Assembly (NCBI GenBank): GCA_033026295.1
Contig: CM065179.1
Coordinates: forward strand, 23,677,275-23,741,274
Direction of reading: 5' to 3'
Length of the DNA stretch: 64,000 bases
Source: Channa striata
Lineage: Eukaryota > Chordata > Actinopteri > Anabantiformes > Channidae
Part shown: positions 37,601 through 49,074 of the stretch, one piece after another
Layout of the letters: the number at the start of each line of letters is the position of its first letter
Position numbering within the stretch: position 1 is the first letter of the stretch
The notes under the pieces: generated by a model
The model's input: the letters and a program-made list of their open reading frames with translations, nothing else
Databases searched by the model: none
Told to the model about the DNA's origin: nothing
Position numbers and translations under genes: made by a program

Positions 37601-40600
37601 ATGCTAATTTTAATCTTTTAGTGCTGCTTCATCTGTTTCTGCCCATCTACTACTTCTCTTTCAGCTTTTCCCATCAGGTGTCGCCACAGCGAATCATCCG
37701 TTTCCACTTCACTCTATCCTGGGCATCTTCCTCTCTGACACCAGCTAACCTCATGTCCTCTGTTAGAACATCCATATATCTCCTTCTTGCTCGTCCTCTC
37801 GCCCTCTTGCCTGGCAGCTCCATCTCCAACATCCTTCTACCAATATATTCACTGTCCCTCCTCTGCACATGTCCAAACCATCTCAATCTGGCCTCTCTGA
37901 CTTTGTTGCTGACACAGGCAACGTGTGCTGTCCCTCTGATGAGCTCGTTCCTTATTCTATCAAACCTTGTCACTCCTAAGGAGAACCTCAACATCTTCAT
38001 CTCTGCTGCTTCCATCTCTGCCTCTTGTCTCTTTCTCACTGCTACTGTCTCTAACCCATAGAGCAGAGCTGGTCTCACCACTGTCTTGTACACCTTTCCT
38101 TTGAGTCTTGCTGACACTCTTCTGTCACACAACACTCCTGACACTTTCCTCCACCCATTCCAACCTGCCTGCACTCGCGTCTTCACCTCTTTTGCACACT
38201 CCCCATCGCACTGAACTGTTGACCCCAAGTACTTAAACTCCTGCACCTTCTTCACCTCAGCCCCCTGTAACCTCACTCTTCTACCTGGCTCCCTCTCGTT
38301 TACACACATGTATTCTGTCTTACTACGACTGACTTTCATGACTCTTCTTTTCAGAGCAAACCTCCACCTCTCCAGCTGTTCCTCCACTCGCTCTCTACTC
38401 TCACTGCAAATCACAATGTCATCTGCAAACATCATTGTCCAGGGAGATTTCTGTCTGACCTCATCTGTCAACCTGTCCATCAGCATAGCAAACAAGAAGG
38501 GACTCAAAGCCGATCCTTGCTGTAGTCCCACCTCCACCTTGAACTCCTCTGTCTGACCTACGGCACATCTCACCACCGTCATGCTCCTCTCATACATGTC
38601 CTGGACTACTATGACGTACTTTCTGCCATCCCCCAACATCTTCATACAGTACCACAGCTCCTCCCTCGGCACCCTGTCATACGTCTTCTCTAAATCCACA
38701 AAAACACAATGCAGCTCCTTCTGACCATCTCTGTACGTTTCCCTCAACAATCTCAAAGCGAAAATGGTATCAGTGGTGCTCTTACGGGGAATGAAACCAT
38801 ACTGCTGCTCACAAATCTCCACCTCCTTCCTAAGCCTGGCCTCCACTACTCTTTATCTTCTTTCCTCCTTCCAGATAACACACCAAGCACCTTCCTACCT
38901 GTTTCCCTGATTACCTCTGCTGTAGTTTCCCAATCATCTGGAAGCTCCTCCTGACCACCCAAAGCCTGTCTCAACTTCTGCCTGAATTCCTCACAAGTTT
39001 CTTCCTTCTTTAGCTTCCACCACTTGGTCTTCTTTTCTGTCTTTCCTCTCTTCTTCTTCCTGACCACCAGAGTCATCTTACACACCACCATGCGGTGCTT
39101 TCTGGCTACACTCTCTCCTACCACCACTTTACAGTCACTAACCTCTCTCAAATGACTTCGTCTACATAGAATGTAGTCCACCTGTGTACTCCTACCTCCA
39201 CTCTTGTAAGTCTCTCTGTGTTCCTCTCTCTTCTGGAAGTAAGTGTTGACTACAGCCATTTCCATCCTCTTAGCAAAGTCCACTACCATCTGTCCTTTTG
39301 GATTCCTTTCCTTAACACCAAACCTGCCCATCCCCTCCTCATCACTTCACCACATGCCACGAAGTCTGCTCCAACAACTACTCTCTCTCCTCTGGGGATA
39401 CTCTTCACAACCTCGTCAAACTCATTCCAGAACCTCTCCTTCTCTTCTAACTCACAGCCAACTTGTGGAGCATACCCACTGACTACGTTCACCATCACCC
39501 CTTCGATTTCTAGCTTTAGGCTCATCACCCTGTCTGAGACTCTTTTCACCTCCAGAACATTGTTTGTGAACAATGTTCTGGAGGTGAAAAGAGTCTACCT
39601 TCCTTCTCTCCATCATGTCGGCCAGCTCTCTACCTTTCCCTGTTATTGTTCCAACGTTAAGAGTCCCTACTCTCAGATCTAAGCTCCTGCCTTTCCTCTT
39701 CTCTCTCTGTCCACAAACCCTTCTTTCTCCTCTCCTTCTTCGACCAACAGTTGTCCAATTTCCACCTGCACCCTGTAGGTTAACAGCACCGGTGGCGGTC
39801 GTTGTTAACCCGGGCCTCGACCGATCCAGTATGAAAGTGGTATGGATGACTCGCATGGTTGTACTTGGCAAGTTTTACGCCGGATGCCCTTCCTGACGCA
39901 ACCCTCTCTATTTATCCGGGCTTGGGACCGGCACAGAAGTTACTAGATTGCAACCCCTGTACCTAGATTGTCTGCCCATAGTTATGCCAATAAAGAATTC
40001 AACTTGTAATATTTCATACGTTACCTGAAATGCTCTTGAAGAGCGTCAGTTTACCATTGGGATTGACCTTGTTATACTCTTGCACCTGGATATTGAGAAC
40101 ATCATCAGCTGCTCCAGTGTTATAGAGGAAGAACTGCAGACACTGGGATCCAGGTTTGGGGTAAAGCCAACGACTCTCCAGCAATGACCGGTCACCAGGT
40201 TCAGCAGAGGCTGTGCTGAAGTGCATGAAGTAGCCTTTCTCTAACACAACACAGACAGGTAATAGTGAAAACAGCTAATACTTTATTAAACCACTTTCCC
40301 ATTTTAAAGGGATGTGAAGATGAGTAAAAGATCACCTGTGAAAATTAAATAAGCCATGAATAACTATTTTGTAGAAATACGAAAAAAAATAGATTTTAAG
40401 TTAATATCTTGCATTCTTCTTTAGAGGGATATTTTACCCAAAATGTACGCATTTGGCAAATTAAATGTTCATTCAATTAAATTAATTTTTCACTATTAGG
40501 TAATAGGATAATAACATAATAGGGTTGATATCTCATTACCACAACAACTCAATAGGTATAATATTTTAGTAATCATAATGTAATAAGGTAAAATTTCTTC

Positions 40601-43600
40601 TGATAATAATAGTATCACCAGATAATGTAAACAGGTGTTGGCTTAGTAACAGCTGACTCATGAACAAAATATTGCTTATTGGTTCTGTGGGTCACGAAGA
40701 GAACTGCCTCTAGTTGTTACAGGAAAAGTCTTTTAGTAAAGAAAAACATGCCATTATTATCTTGAATTTTACTACTTTCCAGAAGATGAAATGTTTTGTG
40801 GCTGCATAAAACAATTATGGTCCTTAATTGATCCTTGCAAACAAATGTTGAAACACTGTACATGTCAGACGGATGACTGTCACCTTTACATTGTCCCATG
40901 TTAGTGAAGTCAGTCTCAGGTCCTCCACTCACAGAACGAAGTCGTTGCCACTTTGAGTTCCCAGGACCCTGAATCATCCCACAGATGTTCTCCTCCTCAA
41001 AGTTACAGCTGTCCACAAAGGTAGAAGATGTGGCTGTGGAGAGAAACAGTTTCATCCTGTCAAAGGTCTTTTCCTGTAACATGATTTCAACATCTTTACA
41101 AATCTGTTGAAAATAATAAATTCAACAAAAATCCCGGTGTGTCTGCTCTGACACAACAACAACACTATTAATAATAATAATGTAATTATACAATGTTGTA
41201 AAGACTGTGTTTTAGTGAGGGAAGGATAAAATCTGTACTGAATATTAACCTGATAAGACAATTTTCATTACTAGGCATCAGCCCCTGCTGTGTTTTTAGA
41301 AGTAAAGCCTGTGTTCTTGTCATGTAGTAAATGACCTACTGCAGTTGTAGAGACGGTTGAGTTTTGTGACGTCGCTAGCACTCATATCCATCCTCTGACC
41401 AATCACATCCATGAAGTGGGGGACCTTGGTGACGATGGTGGGCTCAGAACCAGTGCTGAACGACATCTTCCCATAGTGCATCACAGAGCTGTAGTCATAG
41501 GGAACTCCCAGAGCACTGGACACTGTGTCATTGTGTGTCATGAAATTGTGCTCTTTACCTGAGGACGGCATAAAAAATATCAGACATTCATACTTTGCTT
41601 TTGATTTTTACAGAGATGGATGAAACCTACTGCCAAAGCCAAAGACAAGCATGTGGCCATGTTGTTGGACAGAATATCTATGGTGCTAGAAATTAAACAA
41701 TATTTTCTTCTGAAAATGAATGCAACTTACTGAACCTATTAAAAGGTTCCCTACCATCTGTGTGCAGATGTGCTCTGGTATCAGTCCGTATGGCCTATAT
41801 GATATAATCCTATTGCAACTTCAGTAAACACATGTGTCAGTGCAGATCATGCACAAGGTGGAATATTTAATTGTGGGTTAGGCAGCTTTTATTAATGGGT
41901 GGAGTTTGGTCTGGAAGATATCTGAAATAAAATAGAGAACTTCTATATTTTAATACATAGAGGACTTCTCTTGCCCCACTTGCTGAAAAATACCAGGAAA
42001 TTACCAAACAGGTGCAAATTAAGAAAATAAAAAGAAAGTGTCTTTTGCAACGTCTAAAGAAATTGCTGCATAAGTGTTGGGACATGAAGTTGCTGCAAAC
42101 AGTGAAAAAGTCTGACTGATCAAGTCAAAGCTTAAAACTATGTGCCTGTGTGGAAATCTTCAGTCCTTAATAAAAAGGGCAACGTGGAACCTTAATGTCC
42201 TAGAGTCAGGAATCATATCAGGGGCCAAACATTTTTAAAAATAGAACAAGAAACTAGACCTGCACCCAACTGTTTCCGCCTAAAACACCCAGAGTGTGGG
42301 GCTCTAAACAGTGTTACCAGGTTCAATCTGATCCCACACGATGTCCACATAGTCGTCGCGGTCCGCTCTGGACTGCTCGTGCCAGAAACCCAGAGCGTGC
42401 AGGAACTCATGCTCAACCGTTCCTAGATGGTCACAGTTGTTTCCTATGGACAGCTGCTGCTTCCCCTCATGCTTGTTGCCCACAGAGGAGGAGCACCTAC
42501 AGAAAGAGGAAGTTTATCTAATCAAAGCCACAAGAGCAACTTTCAACAGGATCACTTCACAACTCCCACCTTTCTCTAGTATGAGATCAGTGGCTTTTAT
42601 GATCATGAATCTTAAAAAAATGATATATATATCATATCTATAATGATAAAAAATTATTTTAAACTTATACTATAGTGGAACTATTACTTACTGACAAGTT
42701 AACTCTCAAATAGTTTCTATGTGTGTTTTCTACAGTTCAAATTTTTATTTTGTCTGTAAGTAACCGTAGTACTGCAAGTTTGAATAATGATGAATCCTTC
42801 CTCGCTTTTGGACAGCATGGAAAAAAGGTCATATTATCTCAATAACAGTAATATGCATAATATGAACCAAGTCAAATTCTTCACTTAGGTTAAAATGTCA
42901 AGCATGTTGTTCTAAGATGTAGAGTAGATAGTGTACGGTGTGTTAAATAGTTGTTTTTACTTGTACTGCTACTGGAAACTCAGTTGATGACAGTGGTAAG
43001 ACTGTCAGAACGTTGTGGGCTACTACAATCAAAATTATGAGCTGAAAAACTACAATGTGCCATTCTCAGCTCTTTAACAAACATAATCATTTGGCCCTTT
43101 GTTAACATGCTCATATCAGTTTGTGCAGCTTTAAACATCTGCTTGGTGCAGCATTACAAACTCACGCATGACCTGCAGGAACCTAATAAGAATGGAAATT
43201 GTTTGGTTGTGTATGTGCACGAAGCAGCGTGAAGCTCAGCTCACCCGCTGCCTTTGAACACAGAGATGTAGTTCTCCTCTCCTCTCCATGGTGTGAAGTC
43301 GATGCAGGTCTTCAGTCTGTACTGGTCAAACGCCTTCAGAATCACTCCCTTTGCGTTCATCTCTGTACAGTATGTAACAAACGTTCATGACAAAGCCTCC
43401 AGATAACATGATGAGTGCTGTGAATGTGAGTTTCTTACCCAGACTGTCCTCTAGGTAGTAGGGAACGGTTGTTGGCCAGCGGTACTTGTCTCCTATGATG
43501 GTGTTTCTGTTTAACGTCTGATCGAATGAAGAAAAATTGTTATCATGCAAATGATGTCATCACCAAAAACAACAAAAAACCCAGAATTAATCAAATAAAA

Positions 43601-44496
43601 TAATTAGAGTAGGTAATTTTTGAATCGCAAGTTTCTCCAGTCTGATCATTAGCAGACTCATCAGTCACTTAGTAAGTAATAAACGTTCTCTAGAAAATCT
43701 GTATAAATATTTCATCCAGTGTACAGTATAATTCGGGAATATACAGTTATTCGTGTATTAGTGCATGATTATACAGTTGTCAGTGTGTCTTTGCACACAT
43801 TAAACTTACTTCCACCTGTATGATATCTCCCTCTAGTAGGTCCAGTCCAGCTTCTGTAATGGGTAGATGTAATGTTGGTGGATGAAAATATTTATTATTA
43901 TGAACACAAATTATGAAAAAAATAAAGAGATTCTACAAACCTTTATTGATTCTTATGATGTCCCAGTCTTGGCCTTTATCAACATCAATTTCTGCAGATG
44001 AAAGTACATCACAACAGAGTTTAACAACACAATACTTGTATCAGAGTCCGAGCAATAAATAATGTTTTATTAGTGTAGTGATGCAGCTGGATGTGAGCCC
44101 TGCCCCACCTGCAGGTCCACAGTAACAAGACTATGTGTGCATAACACTATTGTATATTTTGATCATAAAATCTTTAAATGTTCAAATTCCGCACAACTGT
44201 CTCCTTCTGAATGACTTGCCTTTAGTGAGAGTGGAAGTTTGAGAGGATCACAAATTGAATGAAAGACCATATGATGAGAGGATTCATGTAAAAAAACAGG
44301 ATCTCACTTACCTGTTTCACCTGTTAGCTTGGCTGCTGTCTGTAAAATAGTTTTGAAAGCACAAACATCTATTAACTGTGAAATAATTTATATGGACTAA
44401 ATGAGTTTTCTTTTTTAAATTCCTTCTTCTTCTTCAAAAAATAACAACACTTACCAATCCCAGGCCACAGAGCAGAATTAGAAACCTGAGGGACAT
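34694..44496 (-). CDS. mep1b: Meprin A subunit beta-like metalloprotease, copy 2 (complete)
   Basis: Tandem paralogue of the gene at 20566-30939. Exons (high to low): 44455-44496, 44312-44339, 43941-43991, 43810-43853, 43439-43517, 43245-43362, 42318-42496, 41340-41558, 40884-41033, 40025-40240, 37268-37524, 36121-36325, 35863-36039, 34837-35096, 34694-34744. Total 2076 nt, 691 residues. Thirteen of the 15 exons match copy 1 exactly in length. Signal peptide MSLRFLILLCGLGL, activation site NRNTIIGDKYRWP, zinc motif HEFLHALGFWHE and SVMHY are intact, so catalysis should be retained. MAM and MATH domains follow and there is no EGF module. The membrane segment and tail differ strongly from copy 1, and the last exon ends in TKGSPPYYTIKSV. 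Long introns hold a decayed repeat (35137-35760), an inverted-repeat DNA element (36448-36861) and a second RTE copy (37647-39970). Introns at 41559-42317 and 42497-43244 show no exon. Confidence 0.93.
35137..35760. repeat. Decayed dispersed repeat in meprin copy 2 (CAAATGTTGGGACATTT type)
   Basis: Opens with ACCCCATTTTCACAAATG then TTGGGACATTTT and AATAAAATCTGTGATTTGTT, later GGACAGAGCCATTTTTACTG. This order matches a large fish repeat that I recognise from general knowledge, with much internal loss. The matching intron of copy 1 is only 71 bases, so this is an insertion. Confidence 0.55.
36448..36861. mobile_element. Non-autonomous DNA transposon with terminal inverted repeats
   Basis: The left end TACCGTAAATTCTGGACTAT pairs with the right end (reverse complement TACCGTATTTTCCGGACTAT). 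Both continue into AAGCCGC-type subterminal repeats (GGACTATAAGCCGC occurs again near 36543). No transposase frame. A target-site duplication is not clear. Absent from the same intron of meprin copy 1 (21508-22473). Confidence 0.8.
37638..37646. repeat. Target-site duplication, left copy (RTE element 2)
   Basis: TCTGCCCAT, repeated at 39971-39979. The uninterrupted site is preserved in the matching intron of meprin copy 1 (TTTCTGCCCATAGTTATG, near 22840-22857). Confidence 0.85.
37647..39970 (-). mobile_element. Second RTE-clade retrotransposon, rearranged, in a meprin copy 2 intron
   Basis: Same family as the element at 31090-34207 and in the same orientation as the host gene. Both natural ends are present: the 5' end ACAGGGGTTGCAA near 39955 and the 3' GTAGTAG tail at 37647. 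The RT portion is one open frame of 390 codons (37674-38846) with MMFADDIVIC intact. Upstream it has lost about 691 bases (equivalent to 32319-33009 of the first copy), a stretch around the VVGADF motif is altered, and a 27-base fold-back has replaced part of the endonuclease region. It therefore cannot make the full protein. Confidence 0.92.
39538..39595. repeat. Perfect 27-bp palindrome with 4-base loop inside RTE element 2
   Basis: The arm at 39538-39564 is the exact reverse complement of 39569-39595, separated by TGTG. In the intact first copy this arm occurs only once (near 31590-31620), so the palindrome is a secondary rearrangement. Confidence 0.9.
39971..39979. repeat. Target-site duplication, right copy (RTE element 2)
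   Basis: TCTGCCCAT, partner of 37638-37646. Confidence 0.85.
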
Positions 44497-44592
44497 GGCT
44501 TCAGCTGCAGATGAATTCATTAAAGTATAACCAATTTTAATCACGCACTGATGGAAATGATTTGCAAAGAGTCTAGCGTAAACAAAAGGGGG

Positions 44593-44600
44593 TATATATA
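44593..44600 (-). promoter_or_regulatory. TATA box of meprin copy 2
   Basis: TATATATA (TATATATACCCCC on the minus strand), 97 bases upstream of the ATG at 44496. This allows transcription start about 70 bases before the start codon. Confidence 0.55.
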
Positions 44601-44699
44601 GTGAACATTGTGATGAAATATGTTGGTCAATGACTTTTTCCAATGAAAGACAAGATGTGGCGAAAACCAAAATGGTGTCAAAATTTCACAGAAGTTTAA

Positions 44700-45215
44700 A
44701 AATAAAAACTCTCTACATTTTGGTTGATAAAAAAAGTACTTTCTTCCACAAGTTCTTCAGATCATTTAGATGAAATCTTATTGGGAAGCAGTCGGACTTA
44801 AAGCTGGTCACCACATTTTCGGTTGTCTACTGATGACCATCTATCCATTATCTGTAACTATCATCCTTCGAGAATTTCACTTCATCCTTTGTGGCAAGAT
44901 TCAACAGATGCTGGAAAAACTCCTTAGAAATTTTTCAAATCATGTTCCTCCATATCCCAAAGGTGCTTTGTTGTTTCCAGATCTGGTTACTGTCATGGTT
45001 TAGCAACCTGTTTGAAATAACTTTTTGACATGGTGCATTATCCTACTGGATGTCCATATTTAAGGAGTTTAGCTGAATATGAAAATGCTTAATTGGTACT
45101 AAGGGGCCCAAACTGTGCCAAGAAAATATGTTCCAAACCTTTACATCAGCACCACCAACTTGAACCATGATACAAAGCAGGATGGATTAAATTTATTGTT
45201 TCATTAAACTGTTTG
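44700..45215. repeat. Decayed dispersed repeat (AATTGGTACTAAGGGGCCCA type)
   Basis: AATTGGTACTAAGGGGCCCA, TGTGCCAAGAAAATATG, CATCAGCACCACCAACTTGA and TGATACAAAGCAGGATGGAT follow the order of a fish interspersed repeat known to me by wording only. Class uncertain. Confidence 0.5.
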
Positions 45216-45628
45216 TCGTTTACAATGTGTGATGGTCGGTTTCCCTAACACTGGTCGTGCAGATTTTGTCTCTGTCTCCTTGAACAACAGTTATTTCATT
45301 GTTGTTTATAGCAAGGCAGTGAGCTTATTATGATTCATTTTTCACTGCATGGAATACGGTTACAACACAGAATATTAGATATCTGATTTGATTACATTTA
45401 CCATTTAAAAAAAATATCTACACAATAGTGATTATTTAATTTTTGTAAATAGCCAGCGCAGTATCTCAGAGGTTTATCCCTAACAAGCTGAGGAGAGCTT
45501 TGAAAATAAAAGCAGTCTTAGCTGGTAACCAGTGTGTTCATTCGCACTTTGGTAATCAGGTTATGACTGGCTTCTTTAGAAAGCTGATTTCTTAACTTTC
45601 ATTTAAACAGAAAACCTGCCCAATGTTT

Positions 45629-45901
45629 TGTTGTTGCTTTCGTTGCTCTGTTTCTTTCTCTCTCCACTTTCCACTCAGCCCAACTGGTCAAGGCAGATGT
45701 CCGTCCACCCTGAGCCTGGTTCTGCTGGAGGTTTCTTCCGTTAAAGGGAGTTTTTCCTCTCCACTGTTGCCTATAGCTGCTCAAGGGGATTTGTTGGGTT
45801 TTCTCTAAATGTCTGTACAGTCTGGACTTTATTATGTAAAGTGACTTGAAATGACTTTGTTGTAAATTGACGCTATATAAACAAAGTAGAATTGAATTGA
45901 G
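45629..45901 (+). repeat. Dispersed teleost repeat, family A (long copy)
   Basis: Shares long, almost identical stretches with 56210-56470: GTCAAGGCAGATGTCC, CCACCCTGAGCCTGGTTCTG, CTGGAGGTTTCTTCCGTTAA, then CTCTAAATGTCTGTA, and ends in an AATTGAATTGA run. Confidence 0.9.
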
Positions 45902-47750
45902 GTGGTTTCCATAACAATTCAAGGAAGTATGTGTCTTTAAATTCAAGTAATGGCATGCTTAAAAATTTACTTTTAGGTCCAAAGTCCTTTAAATGTAGAC
46001 AGGTTTGATGATTTCTCTGGGCATCAATCTAAAAAATTTACTGATAAAAACGAAGTATTATCACCATGTAGTGGTGAACAAGTAATATAATAAATGTATA
46101 ATAGAATAACATAAGTAGTTATGGAAACAATTAAGTACCATATCCTCAAAGTAACAAAACCTGAAATTGTACTTTATTTGGCCTATAAGTAAAGATAGAA
46201 AAGGCTACAAAAAGAAGAAAGCGCAAGTCTGTTTCTGTACTGTCCTGTGTGAATCATAATTCCACTCTGTAACTGAACATATTGTAAGAATATTAATAGA
46301 GTGAAATTTGAAATTTAGAAATGCATTTTACGATAAAACAAGAAAGTAGCTTCTTCTTACACTTAAATGTTTAAGGCCAGCTTCCAGAACAAGTCTTTGG
46401 TACTGTAAAGAGAAATTGTAATCCACTCCAGGTATACACCGTTTACAGGGGCAGCTCTAGGGGGTGGCCAGGGGGGCACTTGAATTAAAATGCGGTTAAT
46501 GGTTTATTGCAATGCTGTTACAAGTGTCATAATCCAATCCAACCCTGTGTCAGGTGACATTTTACTTTGAATTGACATGTGACATGTGAGGCCTAACTGC
46601 AACATTTCTGCACACAAGATTATTAAAACACTCGCATGGTGACTGAGGAATTATGTAAAGTTTAGTATATTGTAATAGTATATTGTGTTTTGACAGTATG
46701 GTCTTACCAGGATACTGGGTAATGACACAATGTTTATGCAGTGACAATTTGAACTGTTTTTATTTTTGCACTGCAAAAAAAGTACCCAATAATCAGATGG
46801 TGTAACCCTGTCACCTAAAAATTCCTATACATCTGCAAACATGATTATGTTTTGCGGTTGTAAATGAATTAATAATGTTCTGATGAAACATATTCGTTAA
46901 ATAAATTAAACAGTACTTTTATTAAGGGAAAAGGATCTGCCTGGAAGTGTATCAAATAACAATTAATGCCTGTTTACACATACAGAAGCTGCTCTGTTTA
47001 CCGTAAATTCAACTTAATTTCAAATAATCTCCGGTGACAATTTAATTTAATTCCACTGTGACTTTGTTAATCTGTCTGAAAGAAGGTCTGTAGTTAAAAC
47101 AAGATAAAGAGATTTTTACATTTTATTCTCCAACATAAACTTCATTCCCACTCACAGTCTTTTTAAGTTTAAAAATCCATATCACTAGTTTTATTCAGTC
47201 AGTATATGAAGCAAAGGTTTTAGTAGATGTTTAGTTGTGCGGACTCTTATGTTGCACCCTTGTAGCAGTTGGTTTTTGGCCAGCTATAACTTCTGATGAT
47301 GAAAGTTATTTTTTAATCTGTGCAGAATTTCATGCTGAACAAAATGCGCGAGTTTCCACAATAATCCAAATACCTTCGTCAAAGTCTGTGGTGTATTGAT
47401 TGCAAATAATTGGGACAGGAAAGATGAATAACATAGTCAGTATAGTCCATAGATAGAAAAATTTGTATTAGTGGTGCTATTGTAGAGTAGGGTTCACAGT
47501 GTCAGTACCCGTCAGATGCAGTGGCTCAGAAGGATATTTTTATGAACACAGATCCCCAAACTTCTAGTTCTCTTATTCTTACAAATAAGTATCATACAGC
47601 AATAAAACAGGCCTTGTTCCACATTGACCCATAGGGCGCAAATGGTACTTTTAATCTCTGATTTTGTGTCCCAGCCCTTTTCTCACATGTTGGTTCTCCC
47701 ACACCTCTGTTTTTCAGTCATGGCCCTTTGAAGTCCGTCCTTTATCGCCT

Positions 47751-48879
47751 TCACCTCTTGATGCGACTTATTCGATCGCACATGATGGACAGGTACTGGG
47801 TCAGCTTTACCATGGCAATAATGATGGTTCCTCCAATTAAGGTGCAGGTCGACCAGAACAGGGAGTGGAAGACAGCAGCTCGACTGTAGATCTGGGTCAG
47901 AATGGCACTGTCCGTCTTGTCTGTGAGGTCCACAAAACACTGGACTGTGTGCTGGGACTTTAGACGCTCTGAAATGTTCTGAATTATGGCATATGTGGCT
48001 GCATAGTCCTTACGGCACTTTGGGATGTAGAAGCACTGAGGGACAGTTTAGAAAATGTTTACTGAATTTAGAAAATTTGTAAACAGAAGAGACATACAGA
48101 TTTATGGTTTTGCAGCAGGCTACTACCTCAGGGTTGTTGTCCTGCGTCTCCTCGTTGTGCAGCAGCCTCACCACTTTTCCTGAAGAGTTGAGGCTGACGT
48201 AGACCTGCAGACAGGGGTAACGGGAGCGTCTCCAGCACTCTGCTCCACAGCCGTATGAACAGTTTACATCCCACATGATGGTAGAATTTACAATGGTGCA
48301 GCTGGTTTCATCTGTCCACACACTGTTGAAAAAGATTTCCACGTCATGCAGCAGCTTGAGACTGTGTTAATTTCTATAGGTTTTATTACCTGTCAGAGTA
48401 GTAGCGCAATATGGTGATTCCTAGAACAAAGTACATCATGACAGAGAAGAAGACCATGCTGATGCCCAGCAGAATGGCTCTGTCCTCTCCGGCTCTCAGA
48501 GCAGTCACTGTCTTCCTCTTGTCCAGGACCTCATGCTCACGGATCTTTTGGTAGATGGATCTGAAAAAGATGAAAACCCAAGACGCAGCGTACACCTTTG
48601 TTAAAGATGTTTAGATAAACCATTGCCAGTAGGGAAGTTAAAGTGAGGCAACCTATACAAAAACGTTTGTTTCCCCTATAAAGAAAATGGGAAAACCAGC
48701 CCCTGATGTCCTTTAATGTTGTTATATTTTACAATGAAAACTATCAATTCCTTAAACCTTTACTGGCTCAAACGTACAGTATTTATCCACAGTTACATAA
48801 ATGAACATAGGAGAAACAGGATCCCATACCTGCGTTTATTTTTTCCATCTGCTGCGTTACTTCCTGCCCATAAAAACAT
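47751..48879 (-). CDS. kcnmb2: Calcium-activated potassium channel (BK) subunit beta-2, complete
   Basis: Auxiliary subunit of BK channels in the plasma membrane. Four coding exons: 48830-48879, 48390-48560, 48127-48322 and 47751-48035. They sum to 702 nt (233 residues; human KCNMB2 235) with matching phases. The first exon is short (MFLWAGSNAADGKNKR) and keeps the hydrophobic F-x-W tip that makes the inactivation ball of beta-2. Then come YQKIREHEVLDKRKTVTALR, TM1 about 46-70, an extracellular loop with eight cysteines and sequons NST, NCS, NSS and NIS, and TM2 near the C-terminus (TCTLIGGTIIIAMVKLTQYL) ending CDRISRIKR. The loop motif KYPCLQV-like (YPCLQVYVSLNSSGK) and the N-terminus separate it from beta-1, beta-3 and beta-4. 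The acceptor before the first exon (TTATAG near 48943) suggests an upstream non-coding exon. Confidence 0.95.
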
Positions 48880-49007
48880 CCTGTCTGAGCAATGTGGGAA
48901 CTGTAGTCCACCGTTGCTTCCAGAGGTGCTGCCCCACCTATAAAACATAAAGATCCTGTGCTTACAAACTACAGGTTATCACTCATAAGTGTAAGCACGT
49001 ACTACTT

Positions 49008-49074
49008 GATGTAAAGTGCAGTGAGATGACGTGGTTGTGAACTGGAGCAATATAAATAAAGTTGAATTAATTTG
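49008..49074 (+). repeat. Dispersed teleost repeat, family A (3' end fragment)
   Basis: GATGTAAAGTGCAGTGAGAT through AATATAAATAAAGTTGAATT matches the end of the longer copies. Confidence 0.7.

Larger units (their letters stand above)
44601..47750. other. Intergenic region between meprin copy 2 and kcnmb2
   Basis: No supported exon. Holds a decayed dispersed repeat (44700-45215), a family A repeat (45629-45901) and AT-rich unique sequence (about 46000-47600), part of which should be the kcnmb2 3' UTR. Confidence 0.55.
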
